Origin: Photobacterium aphoticum
GTDB lineage: Bacteria; Pseudomonadota; Gammaproteobacteria; Enterobacterales; Vibrionaceae
Direction: 5' to 3'
Assembly (NCBI RefSeq): GCF_001029435.1
Contig: NZ_LDOV01000009.1
Span: 1-64,000 of the forward strand
Length of the DNA: 64,000 nucleotides
Shown here: positions 18,920 through 28,572 of the stretch, one piece after another
How positions within the stretch are numbered: position 1 is the stretch's first letter
Layout of the letters: each line of letters starts with the position of its first letter
Program-made: the position numbers and the translations under genes
Notes under the pieces: model-generated
Told to the model about the DNA's origin: nothing
What the model saw: the letters and a program-made list of their open reading frames with translations, nothing else
Database searches by the model: none

Positions 18920-19393
18920 ATGAAACCCAGCCAGCCACTAACGCCTTCGTTGCTGGACCGGTTGCTAGATGATGCACCAGAAAATACGCAAGTGACATCC
19001 CGCCCGTTTACCTGGCGGGATATGCGACACAGCGTTCGTCGTGATTTGGAAAATCTGCTGAACGCGAAAGTGCATTGGTATGTGTGGTCGGAACATTATC
19101 CGGAGCTCAATTGTTCTCTGCTGTCTTATGGACTGCCGGATTTTTCGTCTATGTCTTTAGGCAGTAAAGATGGACGGCAGGTATTGTGCCAGATCATCGA
19201 AGACACGATCCGTAAATTTGAACCGCGCTTTTCTGATGTCGCGGTGAGCGTGGTGGGGGATGAACAGCCTCTCGATCGGATATTACGCCTGCGTATTCAT
19301 GCCTTGTTTCATGCGACCTCAGAACCTGAAGAGGTCATTTTTGATTCGGAAGTTGAGCCTGTTTGTTTGGGGATCCGCATTAATGAGTCTTAA
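18920..19393 (+). CDS. tssE: T6SS baseplate protein TssE (gp25-like)
   Basis: The 157-residue protein is a gp25/lysozyme-like baseplate component, with SRPFTWRDMRHSVRRDLENLLN near residues 29-50 and a C-terminal strand rich in hydrophobic and acidic residues. TssE joins TssF and TssG in the wedge complex that initiates sheath polymerisation. It ends 2 bases before tssF. Confidence 0.93.
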   Translation: MKPSQPLTPSLLDRLLDDAPENTQVTSRPFTWRDMRHSVRRDLENLLNAKVHWYVWSEHYPELNCSLLSYGLPDFSSMSLGSKDGRQVLCQIIEDTIRKFEPRFSDVAVSVVGDEQPLDRILRLRIHALFHATSEPEEVIFDSEVEPVCLGIRINES

Positions 19394-19395
19394 TT

Positions 19396-21225
19396 ATGAG
19401 TGATGAAATCCTTAAGTATTACAACCGCGAACTGGCTTATATTCGCCATATGGGGGCTGATTTTGCCAAGCGTTATCCGAAAGTAGCGGGGCGCTTGCGC
19501 TTGAGTGATGAGCATGTCGAGGATCCGCATGTATCACGGTTGATTGAAAGTTTTGCGTTGTTGAACGCTCAGACGCGCCGTTGTTTGGATGACAGTTTTC
19601 CCGAGTTGACGGAAGCCTTATTAGGTCAGTTATACCCGGATTATCACGCGACGATCCCATCGATGTCCGTGATCAAAATGACCACACAGAATATCAATGA
19701 TAACGGTTTTGTGCTGCCGCGTGGCAGTGCGGTTGAGAGCCGGGTAGATGGGTTCAAAACGTGTAAATTTTCCACCTGCTATGAGACGGAGTTGTGGCCT
19801 GTCGAAGTATCACAGGCGCGGTTTGAAAACGCTCCGTTTAAAGCACCGCAAGCGAATTTTCAAAAATCGGCCCATTCGGTACTCAAGCTGACGTTGAGTT
19901 GCGAATTTGATAACACCCGATTGAGTGAATTGGGGATCGATCGTCTGCGTTTTTATCTGAATGGACAGGCGCAGGTCAGTTATGCGCTTTATCAGTTATT
20001 GTTCCGTTCAACCACGGGGATCGCCATTGCGCCAAAGGGCTCGACCAGTGCGAGTCAGTACTTGCAGTGCCGGCATATTGCCCCTGTGGGGTTTGATGAT
20101 GAACAGGATGTGGTGCCTTATCAAAAACGCAGTTTCAGTGGCTATCGTCTATTGGTTGAACATTTTCTGTTTCCGGAAAAATTCTTGTTCTTTGACCTCG
20201 TGGATTTAGATCCGCAGTGGTTGGGTGAGGGGCATGAAATTGATGTGTATATCTACTTTGATGAAAGTGATGATTTTCTGCCTAAACAAGTGACGGAAGA
20301 GAATGTGTTATTGGGGTGCACTCCCATTATTAACCTCTTTTCACAAGAGTTGGAACCGATAGAGTTGAAGCCGGCGATGACGGAGTACCCGTTGATCCCG
20401 CATTATGATGAAGCGGAAACGTGTGAAGTTATTCAGATTCAGCAAGTCAACGCCTCAGATAAATTCCGTAACCAAGTGGATATCGCACCATTCTACGGAT
20501 TGGGTCAAGGGGGGTACCTCACTGAAAATGATATGTATTGGTCTGTTCGGCGCGAGCAATCCAATTGGGCGGGTGGGCATGATGAGCCTGGTTGTGAGAG
20601 CTATTTATCGATAGTGGATCCCAATGCGCGCGGCGTGGATGTTCATGAGTCAGAACATTGGCTGGTAACGGTGAAGGCACAGTGTAGCAACCGTAACTTG
20701 CCTGTCCGTTTGCCATACGGTGGCGGTCAGCCAGCCATGAGTATTGTGCGTCGGGCCGATCAATTAAAGGAAGTGCGCTGTTTACTGGCACCCACTCAAC
20801 CCGTGCGTCCCCAATTGCTGGATAAAACCCGTTGGCAGTTTGCCAAACATCTGACCCTCAATCATTTTTCGGGTGAGCAAGGTATCGATGTGTTGAAAGA
20901 AACCTTAAAGCTCTATGACTTTGAGCAAACACCACAGAGTAAAGCATTGATTGAGGCGATCACTGACATGCAGATCTGCCCAGCCAATGCGCGTGTCGTC
21001 CAGCAAGGACGAGTCGGCTTTTGTCATGGCTCTGATATCGTTCTGGAATTCAGTAGCATTGAGTTATCAGGCACCAACTTGTTTTTCTTCGGCTGCGTGT
21101 TGTCGCATTTTTTCTCACAGTATACCGCGATCAATAGTTTTACCCGTTTGAGTGTTCGCTTCCGAGGGCAATCCAGTTGTTTCTATCGTTGGCCTGCTAG
21201 TGCAGGGGGGCAACCGTTACTGTGA
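19396..21225 (+). CDS. tssF: T6SS baseplate protein TssF (ImpG/VasA)
   Basis: The 609-residue protein begins with the TssF signature (YYNRELAYIRHMGADFAKRY, about residues 8-27), followed by DPHVSRLIESFALLNAQ. Length is standard. It forms the wedge of the baseplate with TssG and TssK. The stop overlaps the GTG start of tssG. Confidence 0.95.
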   Translation: MSDEILKYYNRELAYIRHMGADFAKRYPKVAGRLRLSDEHVEDPHVSRLIESFALLNAQTRRCLDDSFPELTEALLGQLYPDYHATIPSMSVIKMTTQNINDNGFVLPRGSAVESRVDGFKTCKFSTCYETELWPVEVSQARFENAPFKAPQANFQKSAHSVLKLTLSCEFDNTRLSELGIDRLRFYLNGQAQVSYALYQLLFRSTTGIAIAPKGSTSASQYLQCRHIAPVGFDDEQDVVPYQKRSFSGYRLLVEHFLFPEKFLFFDLVDLDPQWLGEGHEIDVYIYFDESDDFLPKQVTEENVLLGCTPIINLFSQELEPIELKPAMTEYPLIPHYDEAETCEVIQIQQVNASDKFRNQVDIAPFYGLGQGGYLTENDMYWSVRREQSNWAGGHDEPGCESYLSIVDPNARGVDVHESEHWLVTVKAQCSNRNLPVRLPYGGGQPAMSIVRRADQLKEVRCLLAPTQPVRPQLLDKTRWQFAKHLTLNHFSGEQGIDVLKETLKLYDFEQTPQSKALIEAITDMQICPANARVVQQGRVGFCHGSDIVLEFSSIELSGTNLFFFGCVLSHFFSQYTAINSFTRLSVRFRGQSSCFYRWPASAGGQPLL

Positions 21226-22208
21226 ATATTACCCAGCTTACAAAAACGCTCGACCATGATGATTTTTATCGAGCGGTGTACAGCTTACAGCGCGCAATGC
21301 TGGATAAGCACGATGAATGTGAAGTCGGGACCGATACCCTACCTGCGAATGAGCGAATTCGTTTTAAGGCCGCACAAAATCTAGGTTTTCCGGGTGCCGC
21401 GATTGAAGGGGTCAAGGAAGTGGAAGGTATTCATGGACAACCCCGGCTTGATATCAGTGTTAACTTTATGGGCTTGACCGGGCCAAGTGGCGTATTACCC
21501 CGTCATTATACGGAATTGGTGATGCAGCGGGGGCGAATCAAAGATACTGCGATGCGTGAGTTCTTTGATCTTTTCAACCATCGTTTGATCGCATTGCGTT
21601 ATCGCGCCTGGGAAAAGTATCAGTATCCCCTACAGCATGAGCGTTATTTACGTGGACGACCGTCCAATATTGACACCGTGTTGCAGTCATTAACCGGCGC
21701 AAGGCAACCGTTGGATGTCTATCTGGGGGGGCTTTTCGCCAATCCTGTCCGCAATACCCAAAGTTTGCGTCAAGCATTGGAATGCCTCAGTGGTTGTAAG
21801 GTCAAGGTGGAAGAGTTTGTCGGGCGTTGGATCAGTTTAGCGCCTGAGCAGCAAAGCTATCTTGGTTCTCGTTTGCAGCCGGAAGGTCAACATGCGCAGT
21901 TAGGGGTGAGCTGTATGTTGGGTGAACGAGCATGGGATATCACCTCAGCATTGAGTATTGATATCGAGGTGGATGATCGTGATACCGCCACAGGGCTGAT
22001 GAGCCGGGGAGAATTGCTTAGCATCTTGCAATCAGTGGTCGGCAACTATGTGCCTCCGGCAATGAAAATCGACTGGTATGTATTAACAACCTATCAAAAC
22101 TTACCTGTCGCGAGTTTGGATGGCAAAGGATTAGGACTGGGACTGGGGGGGGCGTTAATGAGCAGTCATCAATTGAAAGACAAGGTTTTGCGCATCCCTG
22201 TGGGTTAA
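21222..22208 (+). CDS. tssG: T6SS baseplate protein TssG (ImpH/VasB)
   Basis: The 328-residue protein starts at a GTG that overlaps the tssF stop (GTGA). It has the TssG block NFMGLTGPSGVLPRHYTELV (about 86-105) and an internal GGALMSSHQ near the end. TssG bridges two TssF copies and contacts TssK in the baseplate. Confidence 0.94.
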   Translation: MNITQLTKTLDHDDFYRAVYSLQRAMLDKHDECEVGTDTLPANERIRFKAAQNLGFPGAAIEGVKEVEGIHGQPRLDISVNFMGLTGPSGVLPRHYTELVMQRGRIKDTAMREFFDLFNHRLIALRYRAWEKYQYPLQHERYLRGRPSNIDTVLQSLTGARQPLDVYLGGLFANPVRNTQSLRQALECLSGCKVKVEEFVGRWISLAPEQQSYLGSRLQPEGQHAQLGVSCMLGERAWDITSALSIDIEVDDRDTATGLMSRGELLSILQSVVGNYVPPAMKIDWYVLTTYQNLPVASLDGKGLGLGLGGALMSSHQLKDKVLRIPVG

Positions 22209-22239
22209 TCACAGGGCAGTATAAGTTCAGATTGGCTAG

Positions 22240-22256
22240 GGCACGGAGTACGTGCC
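22240..22256 (+). other. short hairpin between tssG and tssH
   Basis: GGCACG (22240-22245) and CGTGCC (22251-22256) can pair around a 5-base loop in the 78-base gap. There is no T-run, so it is not a standard terminator. It may be incidental. Confidence 0.3.
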
Positions 22257-22286
22257 ACGCAAGGAATACAAATAAGGGAGTGTTTC

Positions 22287-24887
22287 ATGTCCACGATGAC
22301 ATTGAAGTCGTTGGTCGATAAGTTATCGCCACAATGTAAAAGGCAGTTGGAAGCGGCGGCTGCGCTATGTAATAGCCGAAGCCACTTTAGTGTGGAAATC
22401 CAGCACTGGTTAGCGGTGTTAGCGGACGATCAGCAGGGAGACTTGGTCCGTATTGCCTCACACTTCAATCTTGATTTGCCTGCATTACAAAACGAATTAC
22501 GCCAAGGTTTGGAAAAACTGAGCACGGGAAGCAGCACCACGCCAGGCCTTTCCCCGCACATTGTTGCTTTACTGCGTGCGGCATGGATGGCGGCGACGAT
22601 TGACTTTGATGATCCACAAATTCGCAGTGTGCACCTGATTTATGCCCTCCTTAAAGATGACAGCCTGGCGTCTTTGGTACTGCGCAATGTACGCTCTCTT
22701 GGGCAAATTGACCCCGCTGAATTGTTGATCAGCTGGCCAGCCATTGCCGCTGAATCCGAAGGCGCGGTAGCGGGTGAAGGCGGTCAATCTAGCTCGCCGT
22801 CGTCACTCAATGCGCAGGCGTTGGATCAGTACACCATTGATTTAACCGCGCAGGCGAAAGCCGGAGAGATCGATCCTATCCTTGGCCGTGATAACGAAAT
22901 TCGTCAGATGGTCGATATCCTCACCCGGCGTCGTCAAAACAACCCGATCCTGACAGGGGAGGCTGGTGTGGGTAAAACGGCGGTTGTCGAAGGGTTAGCA
23001 CAGCGGATCAGCCAAGGCGATGTACCGGATGCGTTGAAAACTGTGTCGATTCGCGTGCTGGATTTGGCGTTATTGCAAGCTGGCGCCGGAATGAAAGGTG
23101 AATTTGAAAACCGCCTGAAGAGCATCATTAAAGAAGTCAAAGCCTCGCCAACACCTATCATCTTGTTTATCGATGAAGCCCACACCTTGATTGGCAGTGG
23201 TGGTCAGGCGGGCCAAAATGATGCGGCAAACTTGCTTAAACCGGCCTTGGCACGTGGTGAGTTGCGTACCATTGCCGCCACAACGTGGGCGGAATACAAG
23301 AAGTACTTTGAAAAAGATGCCGCACTAACGCGTCGCTTCCAAGTGGTGAAAGTGGAAGAGCCGGATGAAGAGACCGCTGTGGTCATGCTGCGTGGTTTAT
23401 TACCGGTGATGGAAGCGCACCATAATGTGGTGATCACCGACAGTGCTTTACAGGCGGCAGTGAAGTTGTCGAACCGTTATATCAATGGTCGTCAACTGCC
23501 GGATAAAGCGGTGGCATTGTTAGATACGGCGTGTGCCCGTGTGGCGATGAGCCAAGCAAGCATGCCGGGAAAAGTGGAAGACTTGACTCGCCATCAACAG
23601 CGTCTTGTGGATGAGATGGCTGTGTTGGAAAAAGAGCAGATCACCGGTACGGATCACAGTGACAAGCTGCAGGCATTAACCGATAAACACGCTCAAATCA
23701 GCGATGAGTTAGCTCAAGCACAGCAACAGTGGCAAAACGAGGCGGGACTGGTTGAAGAAGCCAAAGGGTTGTTGCAGACGTTGGTGGCCGCAGAATCAGA
23801 AGATGAGCAATCCGATAAGTCTCAGCTACAAGGCATCAAGCAGACATTGGGTGAAAACAGTGATCCAATGGTCTTCCTCGAAGTCGATGAAGTGCTGGTG
23901 GCGGAAGTGATCTCTGATTGGACGGGGATCCCGCTTGGTCGTATGCAAAGCGATGAAATCGAGAGCATTTTGACCTTGGACACGCGTATGAAAGGGCGCG
24001 TTGTTGGGCAGGATCATGCGTTGGAGCTGATCAGTAAAGTGGTACAGACCGCCCGTGCGCAGCTGAGTGACGAGCGTAAGCCTAACGGCGTGTTCTTGCT
24101 GACCGGCCCGAGTGGGGTGGGTAAAACCGAATCGGCGTTGGCATTGGCAGAGCAAGTATATGGCAGTGAAGATAACGTCACTGTGATCAACATGTCTGAG
24201 TTTAAAGAAGAGCATAAGGTATCGTTGCTGCTCGGCTCTCCTCCGGGCTATGTGGGCTTCGGTGAAGGTGGCATTCTGACAGAAGCGGTGCGCCGAAAAC
24301 CTTATAGCGTGATTTTGCTGGATGAGATGGAAAAAGCGCATCCAGGGGTGCAAGACATTTTCTACCAGGTGTTTGATAAAGGGACCATAAAAGACGGTGA
24401 AGGCCGTGATATTGATTTCAAGAACACCATTATCATCATGACCTCTAACGTGGGGACGGATACCACGATTGAGCTGTTTGAAGATGAAGAGACGGCACCA
24501 TCGATTGAGGGGCTAAAGAAAGCACTGCAAGATGACTTATTGGAAGTGTTTAAGCCGGCGTTCTTAGGCCGTATTAATGTCATTCCGTATCTGCCTCTGT
24601 CACAAGAGGTACTTACCAGTATTATTCATTTACAGCTAGGTCGTATTGCAAAACGTATTCAAGAACACCATGGTGCTTGCTTTGAATATAGTGATGAACT
24701 TGTTAGTTATTTAAATGCGCATTGTTTTGATAACAACTCTGGTGCACGTGCGATCCAAAATAATTTACAAAATGTTTTATTGCCGATTTTGTCAGCTGAA
24801 ATTCTGTCGCGGCTGGCTGCAAAATCTTGCATTAATAACATATTAGTAAATATTGAAAATGGCACATATCAAGTGAATTTTGATTGA
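22287..24887 (+). CDS. clpV: T6SS AAA+ disaggregase TssH (ClpV)
   Basis: The 866-residue protein has a Clp N-domain, a first AAA+ module with Walker A TGEAGVGKT (about 222-230) and Walker B ILFIDEAHTL, a coiled middle region (about 425-505), and a second AAA+ module with Walker A TGPSGVGKTE (about 605-614) and ILLDEMEKAHP. ClpV extracts TssC from contracted sheaths for reuse. A GGGAGTG ribosome binding site precedes the ATG. The last 60 codons are noticeably AT-richer than the rest. Confidence 0.96.
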   Translation: MSTMTLKSLVDKLSPQCKRQLEAAAALCNSRSHFSVEIQHWLAVLADDQQGDLVRIASHFNLDLPALQNELRQGLEKLSTGSSTTPGLSPHIVALLRAAWMAATIDFDDPQIRSVHLIYALLKDDSLASLVLRNVRSLGQIDPAELLISWPAIAAESEGAVAGEGGQSSSPSSLNAQALDQYTIDLTAQAKAGEIDPILGRDNEIRQMVDILTRRRQNNPILTGEAGVGKTAVVEGLAQRISQGDVPDALKTVSIRVLDLALLQAGAGMKGEFENRLKSIIKEVKASPTPIILFIDEAHTLIGSGGQAGQNDAANLLKPALARGELRTIAATTWAEYKKYFEKDAALTRRFQVVKVEEPDEETAVVMLRGLLPVMEAHHNVVITDSALQAAVKLSNRYINGRQLPDKAVALLDTACARVAMSQASMPGKVEDLTRHQQRLVDEMAVLEKEQITGTDHSDKLQALTDKHAQISDELAQAQQQWQNEAGLVEEAKGLLQTLVAAESEDEQSDKSQLQGIKQTLGENSDPMVFLEVDEVLVAEVISDWTGIPLGRMQSDEIESILTLDTRMKGRVVGQDHALELISKVVQTARAQLSDERKPNGVFLLTGPSGVGKTESALALAEQVYGSEDNVTVINMSEFKEEHKVSLLLGSPPGYVGFGEGGILTEAVRRKPYSVILLDEMEKAHPGVQDIFYQVFDKGTIKDGEGRDIDFKNTIIIMTSNVGTDTTIELFEDEETAPSIEGLKKALQDDLLEVFKPAFLGRINVIPYLPLSQEVLTSIIHLQLGRIAKRIQEHHGACFEYSDELVSYLNAHCFDNNSGARAIQNNLQNVLLPILSAEILSRLAAKSCINNILVNIENGTYQVNFD

Positions 24888-25135
24888 GAAATGTCGGTAG
24901 GTGAGAATAAATTGCGAGGCAATTCATAATCCGATTTTTCTTGAGTTAAATATGATGGTTTCGTAAGGGATAATGAGTGAAGTCTAATGGTGAGTAAGTT
25001 ACGTTCATTGAATGCTTATTAAGTGATTCATAAATAATGATAGGCACTATTAGTTAATCAAGAAATTTTCATACGAAATCGTTAATGGCGACAACACCCG
25101 CTCAGGGTAAATTATTAATGCTACAGGAGATTAGC
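24888..25135 (+). promoter_or_regulatory. AT-rich region upstream of hcp, probable separate promoter
   Basis: About 250 bases of AT-rich sequence separate clpV from hcp. Hcp genes usually have their own strong promoter. A possible sigma-70 pair is TTGAAT and TAAATA with a 17-base spacer near 25012-25041, but the -10 match is weak. I see no sigma-54 element. An in-frame upstream ATG at 25085 lacks the ribosome binding site that serves the real hcp start. Confidence 0.35.
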
Positions 25136-25615
25136 ATGCAATCGAATACTTACTTGGACTACAACAAAATCAAGGGTGAAGCGACCGCAGAAGGTTACAA
25201 GGATCAGATCACTCTGCTATCAGTTGACTGGAGTGTAGGCCGTGAAATCACTTCTTACACTGGTACATCTCATGACCGTGAAGCAAGTGCTGCGCGTCTA
25301 TACGATTTGACAATCACTAAATTGCAAGACCGCTCTTCTACTCTGCTATTCAAAGAAGCGACGATCGGTAAAGGTGTTCCTGCGATCTTCCACATCACTA
25401 AGCAAGGTGAGAAAGTAGAAGAAATCATGACAATCAAACTGACTGATGCCATGATCTCTAACTTCAGCGTGTCTATCCATGATGACCGCCCAGTAGAAAC
25501 TATCACCATTTCTTACACAGAAATGGAACTGACAGTTATTCCAACTAATGACCAAAACAACGCGGACGGCCAGTTTGTATATGGCTACAGCGGCGTTAAA
25601 GGTCAGGCAATGTAA
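25136..25615 (+). CDS. hcp: T6SS tail-tube protein Hcp (TssD)
   Basis: Starting at the ATG at 25136 gives 159 residues. CAGGAGA ends 5 bases before it, an excellent ribosome binding site, whereas the upstream ATG at 25085 has none. The protein has the Hcp1 fold sequence with GYKDQITLLSVDWSVGREIT near its start and VETITISYTEMEL near its end. Hcp hexamers stack into the secreted inner tube. Codon use is more optimised than in its neighbours, as expected for an abundant protein. Confidence 0.96.
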   Translation: MQSNTYLDYNKIKGEATAEGYKDQITLLSVDWSVGREITSYTGTSHDREASAARLYDLTITKLQDRSSTLLFKEATIGKGVPAIFHITKQGEKVEEIMTIKLTDAMISNFSVSIHDDRPVETITISYTEMELTVIPTNDQNNADGQFVYGYSGVKGQAM

Positions 25616-25630
25616 GCATCTGAAATGGTT

Positions 25631-25662
25631 ACGGGATAGATTGTCTATCCCGTATTTTATTT
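25631..25662 (+). terminator. hairpin between hcp and vgrG
   Basis: ACGGGATAGA (25631-25640) pairs perfectly with TCTATCCCGT (25644-25653) around a TTG loop and is followed by ATTTTATTT. It fits an intrinsic terminator or attenuator that would make hcp mRNA more abundant than vgrG mRNA, matching the protein need. Confidence 0.8.
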
Positions 25663-25693
25663 CTGGGAAGTAGCTTGAATAGAATAGAGAAGC

Positions 25694-27532
25694 ATGAAAA
25701 AAGCATCACAAGATAAGCATATATTAAAAATTGATACGCCATTAGGCAAAGATGTTTTTCACATTACAAAAGCAGAAATCCAAGAGGGGATTTCTATGCT
25801 TTTTTCTATTCAAGCTTCCACCTATACCAATGGTCAATTAATCAATGCCAATGATATTATTGGTAAATCAGTTTCTATTACACTGAAGCATACTACTGGC
25901 GGCGCACTGGTTGAAAAATATTATAATGGTGTGGTAACTGCCATTCGTTCTGTTGGTAGTCGTGTACCCTCTTCTGCTGAGGGGGAAAAGTATCAGGATT
26001 ATGTATTAGACATCAGTCCGACATGCCAGTTTCTTACACAGCGAACAAATTGCCGTATTTTTCAAAAGCTGAATGTCATAGAAATCGTACAAAAGATTTT
26101 TGGTGAACATGCTGTCCGCGTCAAAACAAAAGTCGAGAAAACCTACCCTGTCTATGACTATAAAGTGCAGTATCACGAGTCTGATCTTGATTTTGTACAT
26201 CGTCTATTAGAACAGGAAGGGCTTTTTTACTTCTTTACCCATGAGAAAGATGCGCACTATATCGTATTAGCTGATAATTTATCCGCCTATTCCCCTTGTA
26301 CAGAAGCTGAGGTCAGTTTTACAACCGGTAGTTTAGCTGAGGCACATATTCATACCTGGTCGAGTGGCTTGGAAGTGGTGCCGGGCAGTAGTGTAAAGCA
26401 GGCGTATGACTTCATTAAACCTACCAGTAAGCCTAAAGGACAGTCGGTAGATGCGGAACTGGTGCCTCAGCAGGCGCAGACTGAGGTGTATGAATATCTG
26501 GCTGAATCTGAGTTTCTGACCCGTACCCAAAATATGGCCAATTTTGCCGTTGATGCCCTGCAGCGGGATGCAGAATTGTCATCGGGCGGCAGTAATTGTT
26601 GCAGTTTTAGTGCTGGTCAGTTTTTTGCTTTTAAATCTCATGAAGATGAGCGACTGATTGGGAAAGATTTTCTGATCACGCAACTGCATATGGAAGTGGC
26701 GATTGCAACGCAAACAGGCTCAAACAGTCACTCGGCACAAACGCTAAAAAACCAGTTTACCTGTGTCCCCAAAGAGACCCTGTATCGTCCATTGCCTTTG
26801 ACCTCAAAACCACGTGTGTATGGTGCACAAACCGCGCGCGTGACCGGTGATGAAGGCGATGAAATCTGTATTGATAAATATGGTCGCGTCAAAGTGCTGT
26901 TCCACTGGGATCGAGAAGGACTTTCTGACAGTACCAGTTCTTGCTGGATCCGTGTGGCGCAAAACTGGGCGGGGAATCGCTGGGGGGCATTCTTCTTCCC
27001 TCGCGTTGGACAAGAAGTGTTGGTGGAGTTTCTGGACGGGGATCCGGATCAACCGATCATCAGTGGTGCACTGTATAACGGTGATCAAATGCCGCCGTAC
27101 GATTTGCCGGCTCAAAAGTCAGTAAGTGGTATAAAGTCAAGATCGACAAAACAAGGCACACACGAAAACTTTAATGAAATTCGTTTTGATGATGCCAAGG
27201 GTAACGAATTGTTTTACATGCATGCCGAGAAAGATCATTACATGCATGTAGAAAATGATCAGCAGGTTATTGTTGATCGTGATGCTTTGCACCATGTCGT
27301 CAATAATCTCACGGTGAAAGTGGATAATAATGTTCTGCACACGGTGAAAAACAATCAAACGGAAACCATTGGGAAAGAATTGGTTATCGATGCGGGAAGT
27401 AAAATTGTCCTTAAGTCGGGAGGCTCATCCATTACCCTGACCAGTGATGGAAAAATTGATATTAAAGGCAATAGTGTCTCTATCAATGGCAGCACAATTA
27501 CTATGAAAGCAGGGAAAATCTCTTTGAATTAA
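25694..27532 (+). CDS. vgrG: T6SS spike protein VgrG (TssI)
   Basis: The 612-residue protein has the gp27-like region (about 1-360), the gp5 OB-fold (DKYGRVKVLFHWDREG, SCWIRVAQNWAG, WGAFFFPRVGQEVLVEF, about 394-450), and a C-terminal beta-helix of short repeats ending at the stop. There is no extra C-terminal domain, so it is not an evolved VgrG. It should load the downstream cargo, and it needs a PAAR tip, which I cannot find in the window. Confidence 0.95.
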   Translation: MKKASQDKHILKIDTPLGKDVFHITKAEIQEGISMLFSIQASTYTNGQLINANDIIGKSVSITLKHTTGGALVEKYYNGVVTAIRSVGSRVPSSAEGEKYQDYVLDISPTCQFLTQRTNCRIFQKLNVIEIVQKIFGEHAVRVKTKVEKTYPVYDYKVQYHESDLDFVHRLLEQEGLFYFFTHEKDAHYIVLADNLSAYSPCTEAEVSFTTGSLAEAHIHTWSSGLEVVPGSSVKQAYDFIKPTSKPKGQSVDAELVPQQAQTEVYEYLAESEFLTRTQNMANFAVDALQRDAELSSGGSNCCSFSAGQFFAFKSHEDERLIGKDFLITQLHMEVAIATQTGSNSHSAQTLKNQFTCVPKETLYRPLPLTSKPRVYGAQTARVTGDEGDEICIDKYGRVKVLFHWDREGLSDSTSSCWIRVAQNWAGNRWGAFFFPRVGQEVLVEFLDGDPDQPIISGALYNGDQMPPYDLPAQKSVSGIKSRSTKQGTHENFNEIRFDDAKGNELFYMHAEKDHYMHVENDQQVIVDRDALHHVVNNLTVKVDNNVLHTVKNNQTETIGKELVIDAGSKIVLKSGGSSITLTSDGKIDIKGNSVSINGSTITMKAGKISLN

Positions 27533-27596
27533 TAGTCACCCAAAGTGGTGTTGCGTTGGTTGTAAAGCGCCTGTTTCGTGTTGTGGGGGCCTGGCG

Positions 27597-28544
27597 ATGA
27601 TCATTGAACCGTATGGTATTTGGATTGGCAGTAATTGTGATACTGAACAATTACTGGGCTTTAGTGAGATAGAGCCAATCGAATCATATACGTTTATGTC
27701 AAATGAGGAATCTTGTATTCCGGTATTTCCTATGGTGCCTGTTGCATCGTTAACGCCTCAACAGCGTTTAACCGCAGTCTTGTCTCATGCGCTCAAAGAT
27801 AATGATGTTGACTGGCATTCGGCGCCCGTTGTTATATTGCTACCGCAGTTTGGCGTTATAGATCAGTCATTATTACCTGATCTATATCATCATATTTGTG
27901 AGGCTATTCCCTCTTTATCATCTCATCCTTCTTGTTTTTTATATCCTTATGGTCGTTGTGCCATGTTATTGGCATGGCAACGGATTGAAGCCTTATTAGA
28001 AGCGCATTCCCACGTATGGATATTGGCGGTTGGATGTGATGAGCGCCTATGTCAACCATTGATGCCTGTTGAAGTCGTTGAACCAAGTCCTGAGTCTGGC
28101 ATTATTGCGACCGATTGTGTGATTTTGGCCAAGGCGTCAGCAGCATCTGAAGGGTTGCAAAGAGAATGGTTCTCCTATGAAGCACTCACAAGAGATAAAG
28201 CAAATTATGATGCTCATGCGGCTGTCAGCGCCTTATTTTCTCGTTATCAACATGCTTGTAGTCTACCGATCTCTCAATTTTATGCGCCTTACACGGATGA
28301 AGAGGGGTGTAGAGATGAATGGATACTGGCTTACCAATATCTAGATCGCGCAGTGGATAAATACACGCGTTTTATCATGAATGGCGCAAGGGTGGGTGAA
28401 TTAGGCGCGTGTTCGGGGCTTTACAATGTATTGCATCTCTATGAGCGTTATCGACGGGGAGACTTCCGTTACCATTCATTTCAGTTAGAAAGTTCAGAAC
28501 TGTTGTATCGCGGAGCCGCCTTGTATTCATGGCAACCTTATTAA
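27597..28544 (+). CDS. thiolase-like protein between vgrG and rhs, possible effector adaptor
   Basis: The 315-residue protein has no signal peptide. Its layout resembles the beta-ketoacyl-synthase/thiolase fold: an N-terminal WIGSN segment, then a hydrophobic strand with LLPQFG, then AVGCDERL where these enzymes have a GGxDS-like turn. I cannot identify an active-site Cys-His set, so it may be a non-enzymatic relative. Proteins of this kind occur in T6SS effector loci next to vgrG and rhs genes, where an accessory or adaptor role has been suspected. The assignment is inference, and the position between spike and cargo is the stronger evidence. Confidence 0.5.
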   Translation: MIIEPYGIWIGSNCDTEQLLGFSEIEPIESYTFMSNEESCIPVFPMVPVASLTPQQRLTAVLSHALKDNDVDWHSAPVVILLPQFGVIDQSLLPDLYHHICEAIPSLSSHPSCFLYPYGRCAMLLAWQRIEALLEAHSHVWILAVGCDERLCQPLMPVEVVEPSPESGIIATDCVILAKASAASEGLQREWFSYEALTRDKANYDAHAAVSALFSRYQHACSLPISQFYAPYTDEEGCRDEWILAYQYLDRAVDKYTRFIMNGARVGELGACSGLYNVLHLYERYRRGDFRYHSFQLESSELLYRGAALYSWQPY

Positions 28545-28572
28545 CTCAATAAAGGTCGACATAGAGGATGTT

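Noticed and set aside
25085..25135. Longer Hcp start at 25085
   Set aside because: It adds 17 residues absent from Hcp proteins, while the ATG at 25136 has a strong ribosome binding site.
24888..25135. Sigma-54 promoter before hcp
   Set aside because: No GG-N10-GC element with the expected flanks could be found.
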